Assembly (NCBI GenBank): GCA_049487715.1
Contig: CP150554.1
Location: 682,001 to 746,000, forward strand
Length of the DNA stretch: 64,000 nucleotides
Source: Pycnococcus provasolii
Taxonomy: Eukaryota; Chlorophyta; Pseudoscourfieldiophyceae; Pseudoscourfieldiales
Reading direction: 5' to 3'
This document shows positions 25,901 to 40,900 of this stretch, one piece after another. The first letter of the stretch is position 1, and every line of letters begins with the position of its first letter. Below the pieces are notes generated by a model. The model did no database searches. It saw nothing but the letters and a program-made list of their open reading frames with translations, and was not told where the DNA came from. Both the position numbers and the translations under genes were made by a program.

Positions 25901-28900
25901 CGGCGGCAGCGGTCACTTCTCCTTGGTGACGGGCGACGCGACGAACGGCAACGGCGGCGACATCACGCTTGCGATCGGCACGGGCGACTTCGACAACGGC
26001 GGCGACGTGCTGATCATGGCTGGTGACACGACGGACGCCGAGTTCAAGGGCGGCGACGTGACGATCAAGGCTGGCGACGGCAACTCGACGGACGCGACGG
26101 ACGGCGGCGACGGCGGAGATATCATCATCACCGCCGGCGAGTCGCTGGGCGGCAACGAGACGATCGACAACGGCGGCGACGTGATCGTGACGGCCGGATA
26201 CGCCGTGACGGGCCACGGAGGCAACGTGACGGTGATGACGGGCTTCAGCAACTCTTCGTCGAGCGGCACGATGACGCTCGCGACGGCTGACTCGGGCGCT
26301 GCGGGCGTATCTGGCGGCATGAGCCTGTCCACGGGCGACGCGACGGACGGCGGCAGCGGTCACTTCTCCTTGGTGACGGGCGACGCGACGAACGGCAACG
26401 GCGGCGACATCACGCTTGCGATCGGCACGGGCGACTTCGACAACGGCGGCGACGTGCTGATCATGGCTGGTGACACGACGGACGCCGAGTTCAAGGGCGG
26501 CGACGTGACGATCAAGGCTGGCGACGGCAACTCGACGGACGCGACGGACGGCGGCGACGGCGGAGATATCATCATCACCGCCGGCGAGTCGCTGGGCGGC
26601 AACGAGACGATCGACAACGGCGGCGACGTGATCGTGACGGCCGGATACGCCGTGACGGGCCACGGAGGCAACGTGACGGTGATGACGGGCTTCAGCAACT
26701 CTTCGTCGAGCGGCACGATGACGCTCGCGACGGCTGACTCGGGCGCTGCGGGCGTGTCTGGCGGCATGAGCCTGTCCACGGGCGACGCGACGGACGGCGG
26801 CAGCGGTCACTTCTCCTTGGTGACGGGCGACGCGACGAACGGCAACGGCGGCGACATCACGCTTGCGATCGGCACGGGCGACTTCGACAACGGCGGCGAC
26901 GTGCTGATCATGGCTGGTGACACGACGGACGCCGAGTTCAAGGGCGGCGACGTGACGATCAAGGCTGGCGACGGCAACTCGACGGACGCGACGGACGGCG
27001 GCGACGGCGGAGATATCATCATCACCGCCGGCGAGTCGCTGGGCGGCAACGAGACGATCGACAACGGCGGCGACGTGATCGTGACGGCCGGATACGCCGT
27101 GACGGGCCACGGAGGCAACGTGACGGTGATGACGGGCTTCAGCAACTCTTCGTCGAGCGGCACGATGACGCTCGCGACGGCTGACTCGGGCGCTGCGGGC
27201 GTGTCTGGCGGCATGAGCCTGTCCACGGGCGACGCGACGGACGGCGGCAGCGGTCACTTCTCCTTGGTGACGGGCGACGCGACGAACGGCAACGGCGGCG
27301 ACATCACGCTTGCGATCGGCACGGGCGACTTCGACAACGGCGGCGACGTGCTGATCATGGCTGGCGACACGACGGACGCCGAGTTCAAGGGCGGCGACGT
27401 GACGATCAAGGCTGGCGACGGCAACTCGACGGACGCGACGGACGGCGGCGACGGCGGAGACATCATCATCACCGCCGGCGAGTCGCTGGGCGGCAACGAG
27501 ACGATCGACAACGGCGGCGACGTGATCGTGACGGCCGGATACGCCGTGACGGGCCACGGAGGCAACGTGACGGTGATGACGGGCTTCAGCAACTCTTCGT
27601 CGAGCGGCACGATGACGCTCGCGACGGCTGACTCGGGCGCTGCGGGCGTGTCTGGCGGCATGAGCCTGTCCACGGGCGACGCGACGGACGGCGGCAGCGG
27701 TCACTTCTCCTTGGTGACGGGCGACGCGACGAACGGCAACGGCGGCGACATCACGCTTGCGATCGGCACGGGCGACTTCGACAACGGCGGCGACGTGCTG
27801 ATCATGGCTGGTGACACGACGGACGCCGAGTTCAAGGGCGGCGACGTGACGATCAAGGCTGGCGACGGCAACTCGACGGACGCGACGGACGGCGGCGACG
27901 GCGGAGATATCATCATCACCGCCGGCGAGTCGCTGGGCGGCAACGAGACGATCGACAACGGCGGCGACGTGATCGTGACGGCCGGATACGCCGTGACGGG
28001 CCACGGAGGCAACGTGACGGTGATGACGGGCTTCAGCAACTCTTCGTCGAGCGGCACGATGACGCTCGCGACGGCTGACTCGGGCGCTGCGGGCGTGTCT
28101 GGCGGCATGAGCCTGTCCACGGGCGACGCGACGGACGGCGGCAGCGGTCACTTCTCCGTGGTGACGGGCGACGCGACGAACGGCAACGGCGGCGACATCA
28201 CGCTTGCGATCGGCACGGGCGACTTCGACAACGGCGGCGACGTGCTGATCATGGCTGGTGACACGACGGACGCCGAGTTCAAGGGCGGCGACGTGACGAT
28301 CAAGGCTGGCGACGGCAACTCGACGGACGCGACGGACGGCGGCGACGGCGGAGACATCATCATCACCGCCGGCGAGTCGCTGGGCGGCAACGAGACGATC
28401 GACAACGGCGGCGACGTGATCGTGACGGGCGGATACGCCGTGACGGGCTACGGAGGCAACGTGACGGTGATGACGGGCTTCAGCAACTCTTCGTCGAGCG
28501 GCACGATGACGCTCGCGACGGCTGACTCGGGCGCTGCGGGCGTGTCTGGCGGCATGAGCCTGTCCACGGGCGACGCGACGGACGGCGGCAGCGGTCACTT
28601 CTCCTTGGTGACGGGCGACGCGACGAACGGCAACGGCGGCGACATCACGCTTGCGATCGGCACGGGCGACTTCGACAACGGCGGCGACGTGCTGATCATG
28701 GCTGGTGACACGACGGACGCCGAGTTCAAGGGCGGCGACGTGACGATCAAGGCTGGCGACGGCAACTCGACGGACGCGACGGACGGCGGCGACGGCGGAG
28801 ATATCATCATCACCGCCGGCGAGTCGCTGGGCGGCAACGAGACGATCGACAACGGCGGCGACGTGATCGTGACGGCCGGATACGCCGTGACGGGCCACGG

Positions 28901-31900
28901 AGGCAACGTGACGGTGATGACGGGCTTCAGCAACTCTTCGTCGAGCGGCACGATGACGCTCGCGACGGCTGACTCGGGCGCTGCGGGCGTGTCTGGCGGC
29001 ATGAGCCTGTCCACGGGCGACGCGACGGACGGCGGCAGCGGTCACTTCTCCTTGGTGACGGGCGACGCGACGAACGGCAACGGCGGCGACATCACGCTTG
29101 CGATCGGCACGGGCGACTTCGACAACGGCGGCGACGTGCTGATCATGGCTGGCGACACGACGGACGCCGAGTTCAAGGGCGGCGACGTGACGATCAAGGC
29201 TGGCGACGGCAACTCGACGGACGCGACGGACGGCGGCGACGGCGGAGACATCATCATCACCGCCGGCGAGTCGCTGGGCGGCAACGAGACGATCGACAAC
29301 GGCGGCGACGTGATCGTGACGGCCGGATACGCCGTGACGGGCCACGGAGGCAACGTGACGGTGATGACGGGCTTCAGCAACTCTTCGTCGAGCGGCACGA
29401 TGACGCTCGCGACGGCTGACTCGGGCGCTGCGGGCGTGTCTGGCGGCATGAGCCTGTCCACGGGCGACGCGACGGACGGCGGCAGCGGTCACTTCTCCTT
29501 GGTGACGGGCGACGCGACGAACGGCAACGGCGGCGACATCACGCTTGCGATCGGCACGGGCGACTTCGACAACGGCGGCGACGTGCTGATCATGGCTGGT
29601 GACACGACGGACGCCGAGTTCAAGGGCGGCGACGTGACGATCAAGGCTGGCGACGGCAACTCGACGGACGCGACGGACGGCGGCGACGGCGGAGACATCA
29701 TCATCACCGCCGGCGAGTCGCTGGGCGGCAACGAGACGATCGACAACGGCGGCGACGTGATCGTGACGGCCGGATACGCCGTGACGGGCCACGGAGGCAA
29801 CGTGACGGTGATGACGGGCTTCAGCAACTCTTCGTCGAGCGGCACGATGACGCTCGCGACGGCTGACTCGGGCGCTGCGGGCGTGTCTGGCGGCATGAGC
29901 CTGTCCACGGGCGACGCGACGGACGGCGGCAGCGGTCACTTCTCCTTGGTGACGGGCGACGCGACGAACGGCAACGGCGGCGACATCACGCTTGCGATCG
30001 GCACGGGCGACTTCGACAACGGCGGCGACGTGCTGATCATGGCTGGTGACACGACGGACGCCGAGTTCAAGGGCGGCGACGTGACGATCAAGGCTGGCGA
30101 CGGCAACTCGACGGACGCGACGGACGGCGGCGACGGCGGAGATATCATCATCACCGCCGGCGAGTCGCTGGGCGGCAACGAGACGATCGACAACGGCGGC
30201 GACGTGATCGTGACGGCCGGATACGCCGTGACGGGCCACGGAGGCAACGTGACGGTGATGACGGGCTTCAGCAACTCTTCGTCGAGCGGCACGATGACGC
30301 TCGCGACGGCTGACTCGGGCGCTGCGGGCGTGTCTGGCGGCATGAGCCTGTCCACGGGCGACGCGACGGACGGCGGCAGCGGTCACTTCTCCTTGGTGAC
30401 GGGCGACGCGACGAACGGCAACGGCGGCGACATCACGCTTGCGATCGGTACGGGCGACTTCGACAACGGCGGCGACGTGCTGATCATGGCTGGTGACACG
30501 ACGGACGCCGAGTTCAAGGGCGGCGACGTGACGATCAAGGCTGGCGACGGCAACTCGACGGACGCGACGGACGGCGGCGACGGCGGAGATATCATCATCA
30601 CCGCCGGCGAGTCGCTGGGCGGCAACGAGACGATCGACAACGGCGGCGACGTGATCGTGACGGCCGGATACGCCGTGACGGGCCACGGAGGCAACGTGAC
30701 GGTGATGACGGGCTTCAGCAACTCTTCGTCGAGCGGCACGATGACGCTCGCGACGGCTGACTCGGGCGCTGCGGGCGTGTCTGGCGGCATGAGCCTGTCC
30801 ACGGGCGACGCGACGGACGGCGGCAGCGGTCACTTCTCCTTGGTGACGGGCGACGCGACGAACGGCAACGGCGGCGACATCACGCTTGCGATCGGTACGG
30901 GCGACTTCGACAACGGCGGCGACGTGCTGATCATGGCTGGCGACACGACGGATGCCGAGTTCAAGGGCGGCGACGTGACGATCAAGGCTGGCGACGGCAA
31001 CTCGACGGACGCGACGGACGGCGGCGACGGCGGAGACATCATCATCACCGCCGGCGAGTCGCTGGGCGGCAACGAGACGATCGACAACGGCGGCGACGTG
31101 ATCGTGACGGCCGGATACGCCGTGACGGGCCACGGAGGCAACGTGACGGTGATGACGGGCTTCAGCAACTCTTCGTCGAGCGGCACGATGACGCTCGCGA
31201 CGGCTGACTCGGGCGCTGCGGGCGTGTCTGGCGGCATGAGCCTGTCCACGGGCGACGCGACGGACGGCGGCAGCGGTCACTTCTCCTTGGTGACGGGCGA
31301 CGCGACGAACGGCAACGGCGGCGACATCACGCTTGCGATCGGCACGGGCGACTTCGACAACGGCGGCGACGTGCTGATCATGGCTGGCGACACGACGGAC
31401 GCCGAGTTCAAGGGCGGCGACGTGACGATCAAGGCTGGCGACGGCAACTCGACGGACGCGACGGACGGCGGCGACGGCGGAGACATCATCATCACCGCCG
31501 GCGAGTCGCTGGGCGGCAACGAGACGATCGACAACGGCGGCGACGTGATCGTGACGGCCGGATACGCCGTGACGGGCCACGGAGGCAACGTGACGGTGAT
31601 GACGGGCTTCAGCAACTCTTCGTCGAGCGGCACGATGACGCTCGCGACGGCTGACTCGGGCGCTGCGGGCGTGTCTGGCGGCATGAGCCTGTCCACGGGC
31701 GACGCGACGGACGGCGGCAGCGGTCACTTCTCCTTGGTGACGGGCGACGCGACGAACGGCAACGGCGGCGACATCACGCTTGCGATCGGCACGGGCGACT
31801 TCGACAACGGCGGCGACGTGCTGATCATGGCTGGTGACACGACGGACGCCGAGTTCAAGGGCGGCGACGTGACGATCAAGGCTGGCGACGGCAACTCGAC

Positions 31901-34900
31901 GGACGCGACGGACGGCGGCGACGGCGGAGACATCATCATCACCGCCGGCGAGTCGCTGGGCGGCAACGAGACGATCGACAACGGCGGCGACGTGATCGTG
32001 ACGGCCGGATACGCCGTGACGGGCCACGGAGGCAACGTGACGGTGATGACGGGCTTCAGCAACTCTTCGTCGAGCGGCACGATGACGCTCGCGACGGCTG
32101 ACTCGGGCGCTGCGGGCGTATCTGGCGGCATGAGCCTGTCCACGGGCGACGCGACGGACGGCGGCAGCGGTCACTTCTCCTTGGTGACGGGCGACGCGAC
32201 GAACGGCAACGGCGGCGACATCACGCTTGCGATCGGCACGGGCGACTTCGACAACGGCGGCGACGTGCTGATCATGGCTGGTGACACGACGGACGCCGAG
32301 TTCAAGGGCGGCGACGTGACGATCAAGGCTGGCGACGGCAACTCGACGGACGCGACGGACGGCGGCGACGGCGGAGATATCATCATCACCGCCGGCGAGT
32401 CGCTGGGCGGCAACGAGACGATCGACAACGGCGGCGACGTGATCGTGACGGCCGGATACGCCGTGACGGGCCACGGAGGCAACGTGACGGTGATGACGGG
32501 CTTCAGCAACTCTTCGTCGAGCGGCACGATGACGCTCGCGACGGCTGACTCGGGCGCTGCGGGCGTGTCTGGCGGCATGAGCCTGTCCACGGGCGACGCG
32601 ACGGACGGCGGCAGCGGTCACTTCTCCTTGGTGACGGGCGACGCGACGAACGGCAACGGCGGCGACATCACGCTTGCGATCGGCACGGGCGACTTCGACA
32701 ACGGCGGCGACGTGCTGATCATGGCTGGTGACACGACGGACGCCGAGTTCAAGGGCGGCGACGTGACGATCAAGGCTGGCGACGGCAACTCGACGGACGC
32801 GACGGACGGCGGCGACGGCGGAGACATCATCATCACCGCCGGCGAGTCGCTGGGCGGCAACGAGACGATCGACAACGGCGGCGACGTGATCGTGACGGCC
32901 GGATACGCCGTGACGGGCTACGGAGGCAACGTGACGGTGATGACGGGCTTCAGCAACTCTTCGTCGAGCGGCACGATGACGCTCGCGACGGCTGACTCGG
33001 GCGCTGCGGGCGTGTCTGGCGGCATGAGCCTGTCCACGGGCGACGCGACGGACGGCGGCAGCGGTCACTTCTCCGTGGTGACGGGCGACGCGACGAACGG
33101 CAACGGCGGCGACATCACGCTTGCGATCGGCACGGGCGACTTCGACAACGGCGGCGACGTGCTGATCATGGCTGGCGACACGACGGACGCCGAGTTCAAG
33201 GGCGGCGACGTGACGATCAAGGCTGGCGACGGCAACTCGACGGACGCGACGGACGGCGGCGACGGCGGAGACATCATCATCACCGCCGGCGAGTCGCTGG
33301 GCGGCAACGAGACGATCGACAACGGCGGCGACGTGATCGTGACGGCCGGATACGCCGTGACGGGCCACGGAGGCAACGTGACGGTGATGACGGGCTTCAG
33401 CAACTCTTCGTCGAGCGGCACGATGACGCTCGCGACGGCTGACTCGGGCGCTGCGGGCGTGTCTGGCGGCATGAGCCTGTCCACGGGCGACGCGACGGAC
33501 GGCGGCAGCGGTCACTTCTCCTTGGTGACGGGCGACGCGACGAACGGCAACGGCGGCGACATCACGCTTGCGATCGGCACGGGCGACTTCGACAACGGCG
33601 GCGACGTGCTGATCATGGCTGGTGACACGACGGACGCCGAGTTCAAGGGCGGCGACGTGACGATCAAGGCTGGCGACGGCAACTCGACGGACGCGACGGA
33701 CGGCGGCGACGGCGGAGACATCATCATCACCGCCGGCGAGTCGCTGGGCGGCAACGAGACGATCGACAACGGCGGCGACGTGATCGTGACGGCCGGATAC
33801 GCCGTGACGGGCTACGGAGGCAACGTGACGGTGATGACGGGCTTCAGCAACTCTTCGTCGAGCGGCACGATGACGCTCGCGACGGCTGACTCGGGCGCTG
33901 CGGGCGTATCTGGCGGCATGAGCCTGTCCACGGGCGACGCGACGGACGGCGGCAGCGGTCACTTCTCCTTGGTGACGGGCGACGCGACGAACGGCAACGG
34001 CGGCGACATCACGCTTGCGATCGGCACGGGCGACTTCGACAACGGCGGCGACGTGCTGATCATGGCTGGCGACACGACGGACGCCGAGTTCAAGGGCGGC
34101 GACGTGACGATCAAGGCTGGCGACGGCAACTCGACGGACGCGACTGACGGCGGCGACGGCGGAGACATCATCATCACCGCCGGCGAGTCGCTGGGCGGCA
34201 ACGAGACGATCGACAACGGCGGCGACGTGATCGTGACGGCCGGATACGCCGTGACGGGCTACGGAGGCAACGTGACGGTGATGACGGGCTTCAGCAACTC
34301 TTCGTCGAGCGGCACGATGACGCTCGCGACGGCTGACTCGGGCGCTGCGGGCGTGTCTGGCGGCATGAGCCTGTCCACGGGCGACGCGACGGACGGCGGC
34401 AGCGGTCACTTCTCCTTGGTGACGGGCGACGCGACGAACGGCAACGGCGGCGACATCACGCTTGCGATCGGCACGGGCGACTTCGACAACGGCGGCGACG
34501 TGCTGATCATGGCTGGCGACACGACGGACGCCGAGTTCAAGGGCGGCGACGTGACGATCAAGGCTGGCGACGGCAACTCGACGGACGCGACGGACGGCGG
34601 CGACGGCGGAGACATCATCATCACCGCCGGCGAGTCGCTGGGCGGCAACGAGACGATCGACAACGGCGGCGACGTGATCGTGACGGCCGGATACGCCGTG
34701 ACGGGCCACGGAGGCAACGTGACGGTGATGACGGGCTTCAGCAACTCTTCGTCGAGCGGCACGATGACGCTCGCGACGGCTGACTCGGGCGCTGCGGGCG
34801 TATCTGGCGGCATGAGCCTGTCCACGGGCGACGCGACGGACGGTGGCACTGGAGATATTTCTATGCTCACGGGCGCCGCGACGAACGGCAACGGCGGCGA

Positions 34901-37900
34901 CATTACCATTGGTGTTGGCAGTGGTGATGTTGATAATGGTGGTCGAATCAGTATTGCGGCGGGTGATACGACTGCCACAAATATGACTGGTGGTCTCGTT
35001 TCGATTGTTGCTGGTGATTCGGCCAGTGGAGGCGGCGGCGCAGTGACGGTATCTTCCGGTGTGGGATCTGCCACAGATAGCGGCAGCGTCTCTCTTATGA
35101 CCCCGAACGCAGGAACTGCTGGCGTGAGTGGTGGAATCTCCATGTCTACAGGAAATTCGACTGCAGGAAACAGCGGCGAAATTCTTATGACGACTGGAGA
35201 CACGAGCACTGGCAAGGGAGGTGACATTCGCATGCAAGTTGGTACTGGAGGCGTGGGTAACGGCGGCGATATCATACTCCATGCCGGTGACACGAGCGCT
35301 GCTAGTGGCAGGGGCGGAACCGTCGTCATGTCGGCTGGCGATGGCTCGAGCACTAATGGCGGTCTCGGTGGCAACGTGGTGTTTGCGGCTGGAAATTCGT
35401 TGTCAACAACCTGCGATCTGACGACTTTCGATTGCTCGGGCATGAGTGTCACGTCTGCAGTGTATTATGCTGTACTCAGCGGCTGTGAGCGTGATTGCGT
35501 CGGCGGTAACTACACGTGCAGCGGCTACACGGTCGACTCGACCACGTTCGCGGCGGTGATGGGAGGCTGCGACCAGCAATGTCTGGGTGGCACAATGTCG
35601 TTTTTGGGTGGTACCTCAGAAGCTGGCATGGGTGGGCCAGTCACGATGCGGGGCGGTTCTGGAACAGCCGGCGGCCCCGGTGGATACGTTCAGATTCTTG
35701 GCGGCGATTCGAATATGGCTGGAGGCGGCGCTGTGTACTTGATCAGCGGCTCCGGAAATTCCACCTCTGCGAGTGGTGAGGTTGTGATCCGCTCGCAGAA
35801 TGGTGGATCGGCTGGTGTGAGTGGTGCCATGTCGCTTGCAACGGGAAGTTCGTGCAGCGGTGACAGCGGCTCAATTACAATGGTCTCAGGCACATCGACT
35901 GGCGGTAAGGGCGGAGACATCAGTATCGCTGTGGGCGATGGTGACACAGGTAATGGTGGCGCAGTCAGCGTGCGAGCTGGTCGCACGACGGCAGCAAATG
36001 CAACGGGCGGCGCTGTCCAGATCTATGCTGGCATCTCTGACCTTGCGGATGGCGGTTCGGTGACCATCCAATCGGGTGTCGGAACGTCTCTTAACAGCGG
36101 CGACGTCGACATCGCAACTCCCAACTCCGGCACGACTGGTGTGAGTGGAAGCATTTCCATGACCACCGGCTCTTCCACGAGCGGAAACTCTGGCAGCATT
36201 ACTCTCAGCACTGGTTATGCTAACGATGGTACGGGAGGCGCCATCATGCTTGCGGTGGGATCTAATAACTTCACAAATGGTGGCGATATCTCACTCGCCG
36301 CGGGTGACACGTCAGGCGATGGCGAAGGTGGCAACATTATGCTTCTGGCAGGTGATTCCACATCGTCAAGCGGAGACGGTGGTGACGTTGTGGTCACTGG
36401 CGGGTCAGCTTGGGGCACGAATGCGACACTCCAAGAGGGTGGTTCGATCACGCTCCTTGGAGGCACCTCAAACAACACCAAGGGAGGAGATATCGCGATA
36501 ACATCTGGAACAGGAACGTCCACCTCGAGTGGTGCAGTGACGATTGCGACGGCAAACGCAGGTGCTGCGGGCGTGTCTGGCGGCATGAGCCTGTCCACGG
36601 GCGACGCGACGGACGGCGGCAGCGGCGACTTCTCCGTGGTGACGGGCGACGCGACGAACGGCAACGGCGGCGGCATTACTCTTGCTGTCGGCACGGGCGA
36701 CTTCGGACATGGCGGCGACGTGCTGGTCATGGCTGGCGACACGACGGACGCCGAGTTCAAGGGCGGCGACGTGACGATCAAGGCTGGCGACGGCAACTCG
36801 ACGGACGCGACGGACGGCGGCGACGGCGGAGACATCATCATCACCGCCGGCGAGTCGCTGGGCGGCAACGAGACGATCGACAACGGCGGCGACGTGATCG
36901 TGACGGCCGGATACGCCGTGACGGGCCACGGAGGCAACGTGACGGTGATGACGGGCTTCAGCAACTCTTCGTCGAGCGGCACGATGACGCTCGCGACGGC
37001 TGACTCGGGCGCTGCGGGCGTGTCTGGCGGCATGAGCCTGTCCACGGGCGACGCGACGGACGGCGGCAGCGGTCACTTCTCCGTGGTGACGGGCGACGCG
37101 ACGAACGGCAACGGCGGCGACATCACGCTTGCGATCGGCACGGGCGACTTCGACAACGGCGGCGACGTGCTGATCATGGCTGGTGACACGACGGACGCCG
37201 AGTTCAAGGGCGGCGACGTGACGATCAAGGCTGGCGACGGCAACTCGACGGACGCGACGGACGGCGGCGACGGCGGAGACATCATCATCACCGCCGGCGA
37301 GTCGCTGGGCGGCAACGAGACGATCGACAACGGCGGCGACGTGATCGTGACGGCCGGATACGCCGTGACGGGCCACGGAGGCAACGTGACGGTGATGACG
37401 GGCTTCAGCAACTCTTCGTCGAGCGGCACGATGACGCTCGCGACGGCTGACTCGGGCGCTGCGGGCGTGTCTGGCGGCATGAGCCTGTCCACGGGCGACG
37501 CGACGGACGGCGGCAGCGGTCACTTCTCCGTGGTGACGGGCGACGCGACGAACGGCAACGGCGGCGACATCACGCTTGCGATCGGCACGGGCGACTTCGA
37601 CAACGGCGGCGACGTGCTGATCATGGCTGGTGACACGACGGACGCCGAGTTCAAGGGCGGCGACGTGACGATCAAGGCTGGCGACGGCAACTCGACGGAC
37701 GCGACGGACGGCGGCGACGGCGGAGACATCATCATCACCGCCGGCGAGTCGCTGGGCGGCAACGAGACGATCGACAACGGCGGCGACGTGATCGTGACGG
37801 CCGGATACGCCGTGACGGGCCACGGAGGCAACGTGACGGTGATGACGGGCTTCAGCAACTCTTCGTCGAGCGGCACGATGACGCTCGCGACGGCTGACTC

Positions 37901-40900
37901 GGGCGCTGCGGGCGTGTCTGGCGGCATGAGCCTGTCCACGGGCGACGCGACGGACGGCGGCAGCGGTCACTTCTCCTTGGTGACGGGCGACGCGACGAAC
38001 GGCAACGGCGGCGACATCACGCTTGCGATCGGCACGGGCGACTTCGACAACGGCGGCGACGTGCTGATCATGGCTGGTGACACGACGGACGCCGAGTTCA
38101 AGGGCGGCGACGTGACGATCAAGGCTGGCGACGGCAACTCGACGGACGCGACGGACGGCGGCGACGGCGGAGATATCATCATCACCGCCGGCGAGTCGCT
38201 GGGCGGCAACGAGACGATCGACAACGGCGGCGACGTGATCGTGACGGCCGGATACGCCGTGACGGGCCACGGAGGCAACGTGACGGTGATGACGGGCTTC
38301 AGCAACTCTTCGTCGAGCGGCACGATGACGCTCGCGACGGCTGACTCGGGCGCTGCGGGCGTGTCTGGCGGCATGAGCCTGTCCACGGGCGACGCGACGG
38401 ACGGCGGCAGCGGTCACTTCTCCGTGGTGACGGGCGACGCGACGAACGGCAACGGCGGCGACATCACGCTTGCGATCGGCACGGGCGACTTCGACAACGG
38501 CGGCGACGTGCTGATCATGGCTGGCGACACGACGGACGCCGAGTTCAAGGGCGGCGACGTGACGATCAAGGCTGGCGACGGCAACTCGACGGACGCGACG
38601 GACGGCGGCGACGGCGGAGATATCATCATCACCGCCGGCGAGTCGCTGGGCGGCAACGAGACGATCGACAACGGCGGCGACGTGATCGTGACGGCCGGAT
38701 ACGCCGTGACGGGCCACGGAGGCAACGTGACGGTGATGACGGGCTTCAGCAACTCTTCGTCGAGCGGCACGATGACGCTCGCGACGGCTGACTCGGGCGC
38801 TGCGGGCGTGTCTGGCGGCATGAGCCTGTCCACGGGCGACGCGACGGACGGCGGCAGCGGTCACTTCTCCTTGGTGACGGGCGACGCGACGAACGGCAAC
38901 GGCGGCGACATCACGCTTGCGATCGGCACGGGCGACTTCGACAACGGCGGCGACGTGCTGATCATGGCTGGTGACACGACGGACGCCGAGTTCAAGGGCG
39001 GCGACGTGACGATCAAGGCTGGCGACGGCAACTCGACTGACGCGACTGACGGCGGCGACGGCGGAGACATCATCATCACCGCCGGCGAGTCGCTGGGCGG
39101 CAACGAGACGATCGACAACGGCGGCGACGTGATCGTGACGGCCGGATACGCCGTGACGGGCCACGGAGGCAACGTGACGGTGATGACGGGCTTCAGCAAC
39201 TCTTCGTCGAGCGGCACGATGACGCTCGCGACGGCTGACTCGGGCGCTGCGGGCGTGTCTGGCGGCATGAGCCTGTCCACGGGCGACGCGACGGACGGCG
39301 GCAGCGGTCACTTCTCCGTGGTGACGGGCGACGCGACGAACGGCAACGGCGGCGACATCACGCTTGCGATCGGCACGGGCGACTTCGACAACGGCGGCGA
39401 CGTGCTGATCATGGCTGGTGACACGACGGACGCCGAGTTCAAGGGCGGCGACGTGACGATCAAGGCTGGCGACGGCAACTCGACGGACGCGACGGACGGC
39501 GGCGACGGCGGAGACATCATCATCACCGCCGGCGAGTCGCTGGGCGGCAACGAGACGATCGACAACGGCGGCGACGTGATCGTGACGGCCGGATACGCCG
39601 TGACGGGCCACGGAGGCAACGTGACGGTGATGACGGGCTTCAGCAACTCTTCGTCGAGCGGCACGATGACGCTCGCGACGGCTGACTCGGGCGCTGCGGG
39701 CGTGTCTGGCGGCATGAGCCTGTCCACGGGCGACGCGACGGACGGCGGCAGCGGTCACTTCTCCTTGGTGACGGGCGACGCGACGAACGGCAACGGCGGC
39801 GACATCACGCTTGCGATCGGCACGGGCGACTTCGACAACGGCGGCGACGTGCTGATCATGGCTGGTGACACGACGGACGCCGAGTTCAAGGGCGGCGACG
39901 TGACGATCAAGGCTGGCGACGGCAACTCGACGGACGCGACGGACGGCGGCGACGGCGGAGACATCATCATCACCGCCGGCGAGTCGCTGGGCGGCAACGA
40001 GACGATCGACAACGGCGGCGACGTGATCGTGACGGCCGGATACGCCGTGACGGGCCACGGAGGCAACGTGACGGTGATGACGGGCTTCAGCAACTCTTCG
40101 TCGAGCGGCACGATGACGCTCGCGACGGCTGACTCGGGCGCTGCGGGCGTGTCTGGCGGCATGAGCCTGTCCACGGGCGACGCGACGGACGGCGGCAGCG
40201 GTCACTTCTCCTTGGTGACGGGCGACGCGACGAACGGCAACGGCGGCGACATCACGCTTGCGATCGGCACGGGCGACTTCGACAACGGCGGCGACGTGCT
40301 GATCATGGCTGGTGACACGACGGACGCCGAGTTCAAGGGCGGCGACGTGACGATCAAGGCTGGCGACGGCAACTCGACGGACGCGACGGACGGCGGCGAC
40401 GGCGGAGATATCATCATCACCGCCGGCGAGTCGCTGGGCGGCAACGAGACGATCGACAACGGCGGCGACGTGATCGTGACGGCCGGATACGCCGTGACGG
40501 GCCACGGAGGCAACGTGACGGTGATGACGGGCTTCAGCAACTCTTCGTCGAGCGGCACGATGACGCTCGCGACGGCTGACTCGGGCGCTGCGGGCGTGTC
40601 TGGCGGCATGAGCCTGTCCACGGGCGACGCGACGGACGGCGGCAGCGGTCACTTCTCCTTGGTGACGGGCGACGCGACGAACGGCAACGGCGGCGACATC
40701 ACGCTTGCGATCGGCACGGGCGACTTCGACAACGGCGGCGACGTGCTGATCATGGCTGGTGACACGACGGACGCCGAGTTCAAGGGCGGCGACGTGACGA
40801 TCAAGGCTGGCGACGGCAACTCGACGGACGCGACGGACGGCGGCGACGGCGGAGACATCATCATCACCGCCGGCGAGTCGCTGGGCGGCAACGAGACGAT

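Noticed and set aside
22374-35282. Minus-strand open frame of 4,302 codons, with similar ones at 36468-46442 (3,324) and 47628-52238 (1,536)
   Set aside because: They are shadows of the plus-strand array. Because the 447-bp unit is a multiple of three and lacks minus-strand stops in that phase, one chance opening is copied through every unit. The product is a Val/Arg/His/Ala-rich string with no start context or known fold, and it breaks where the cassettes change the phase content.
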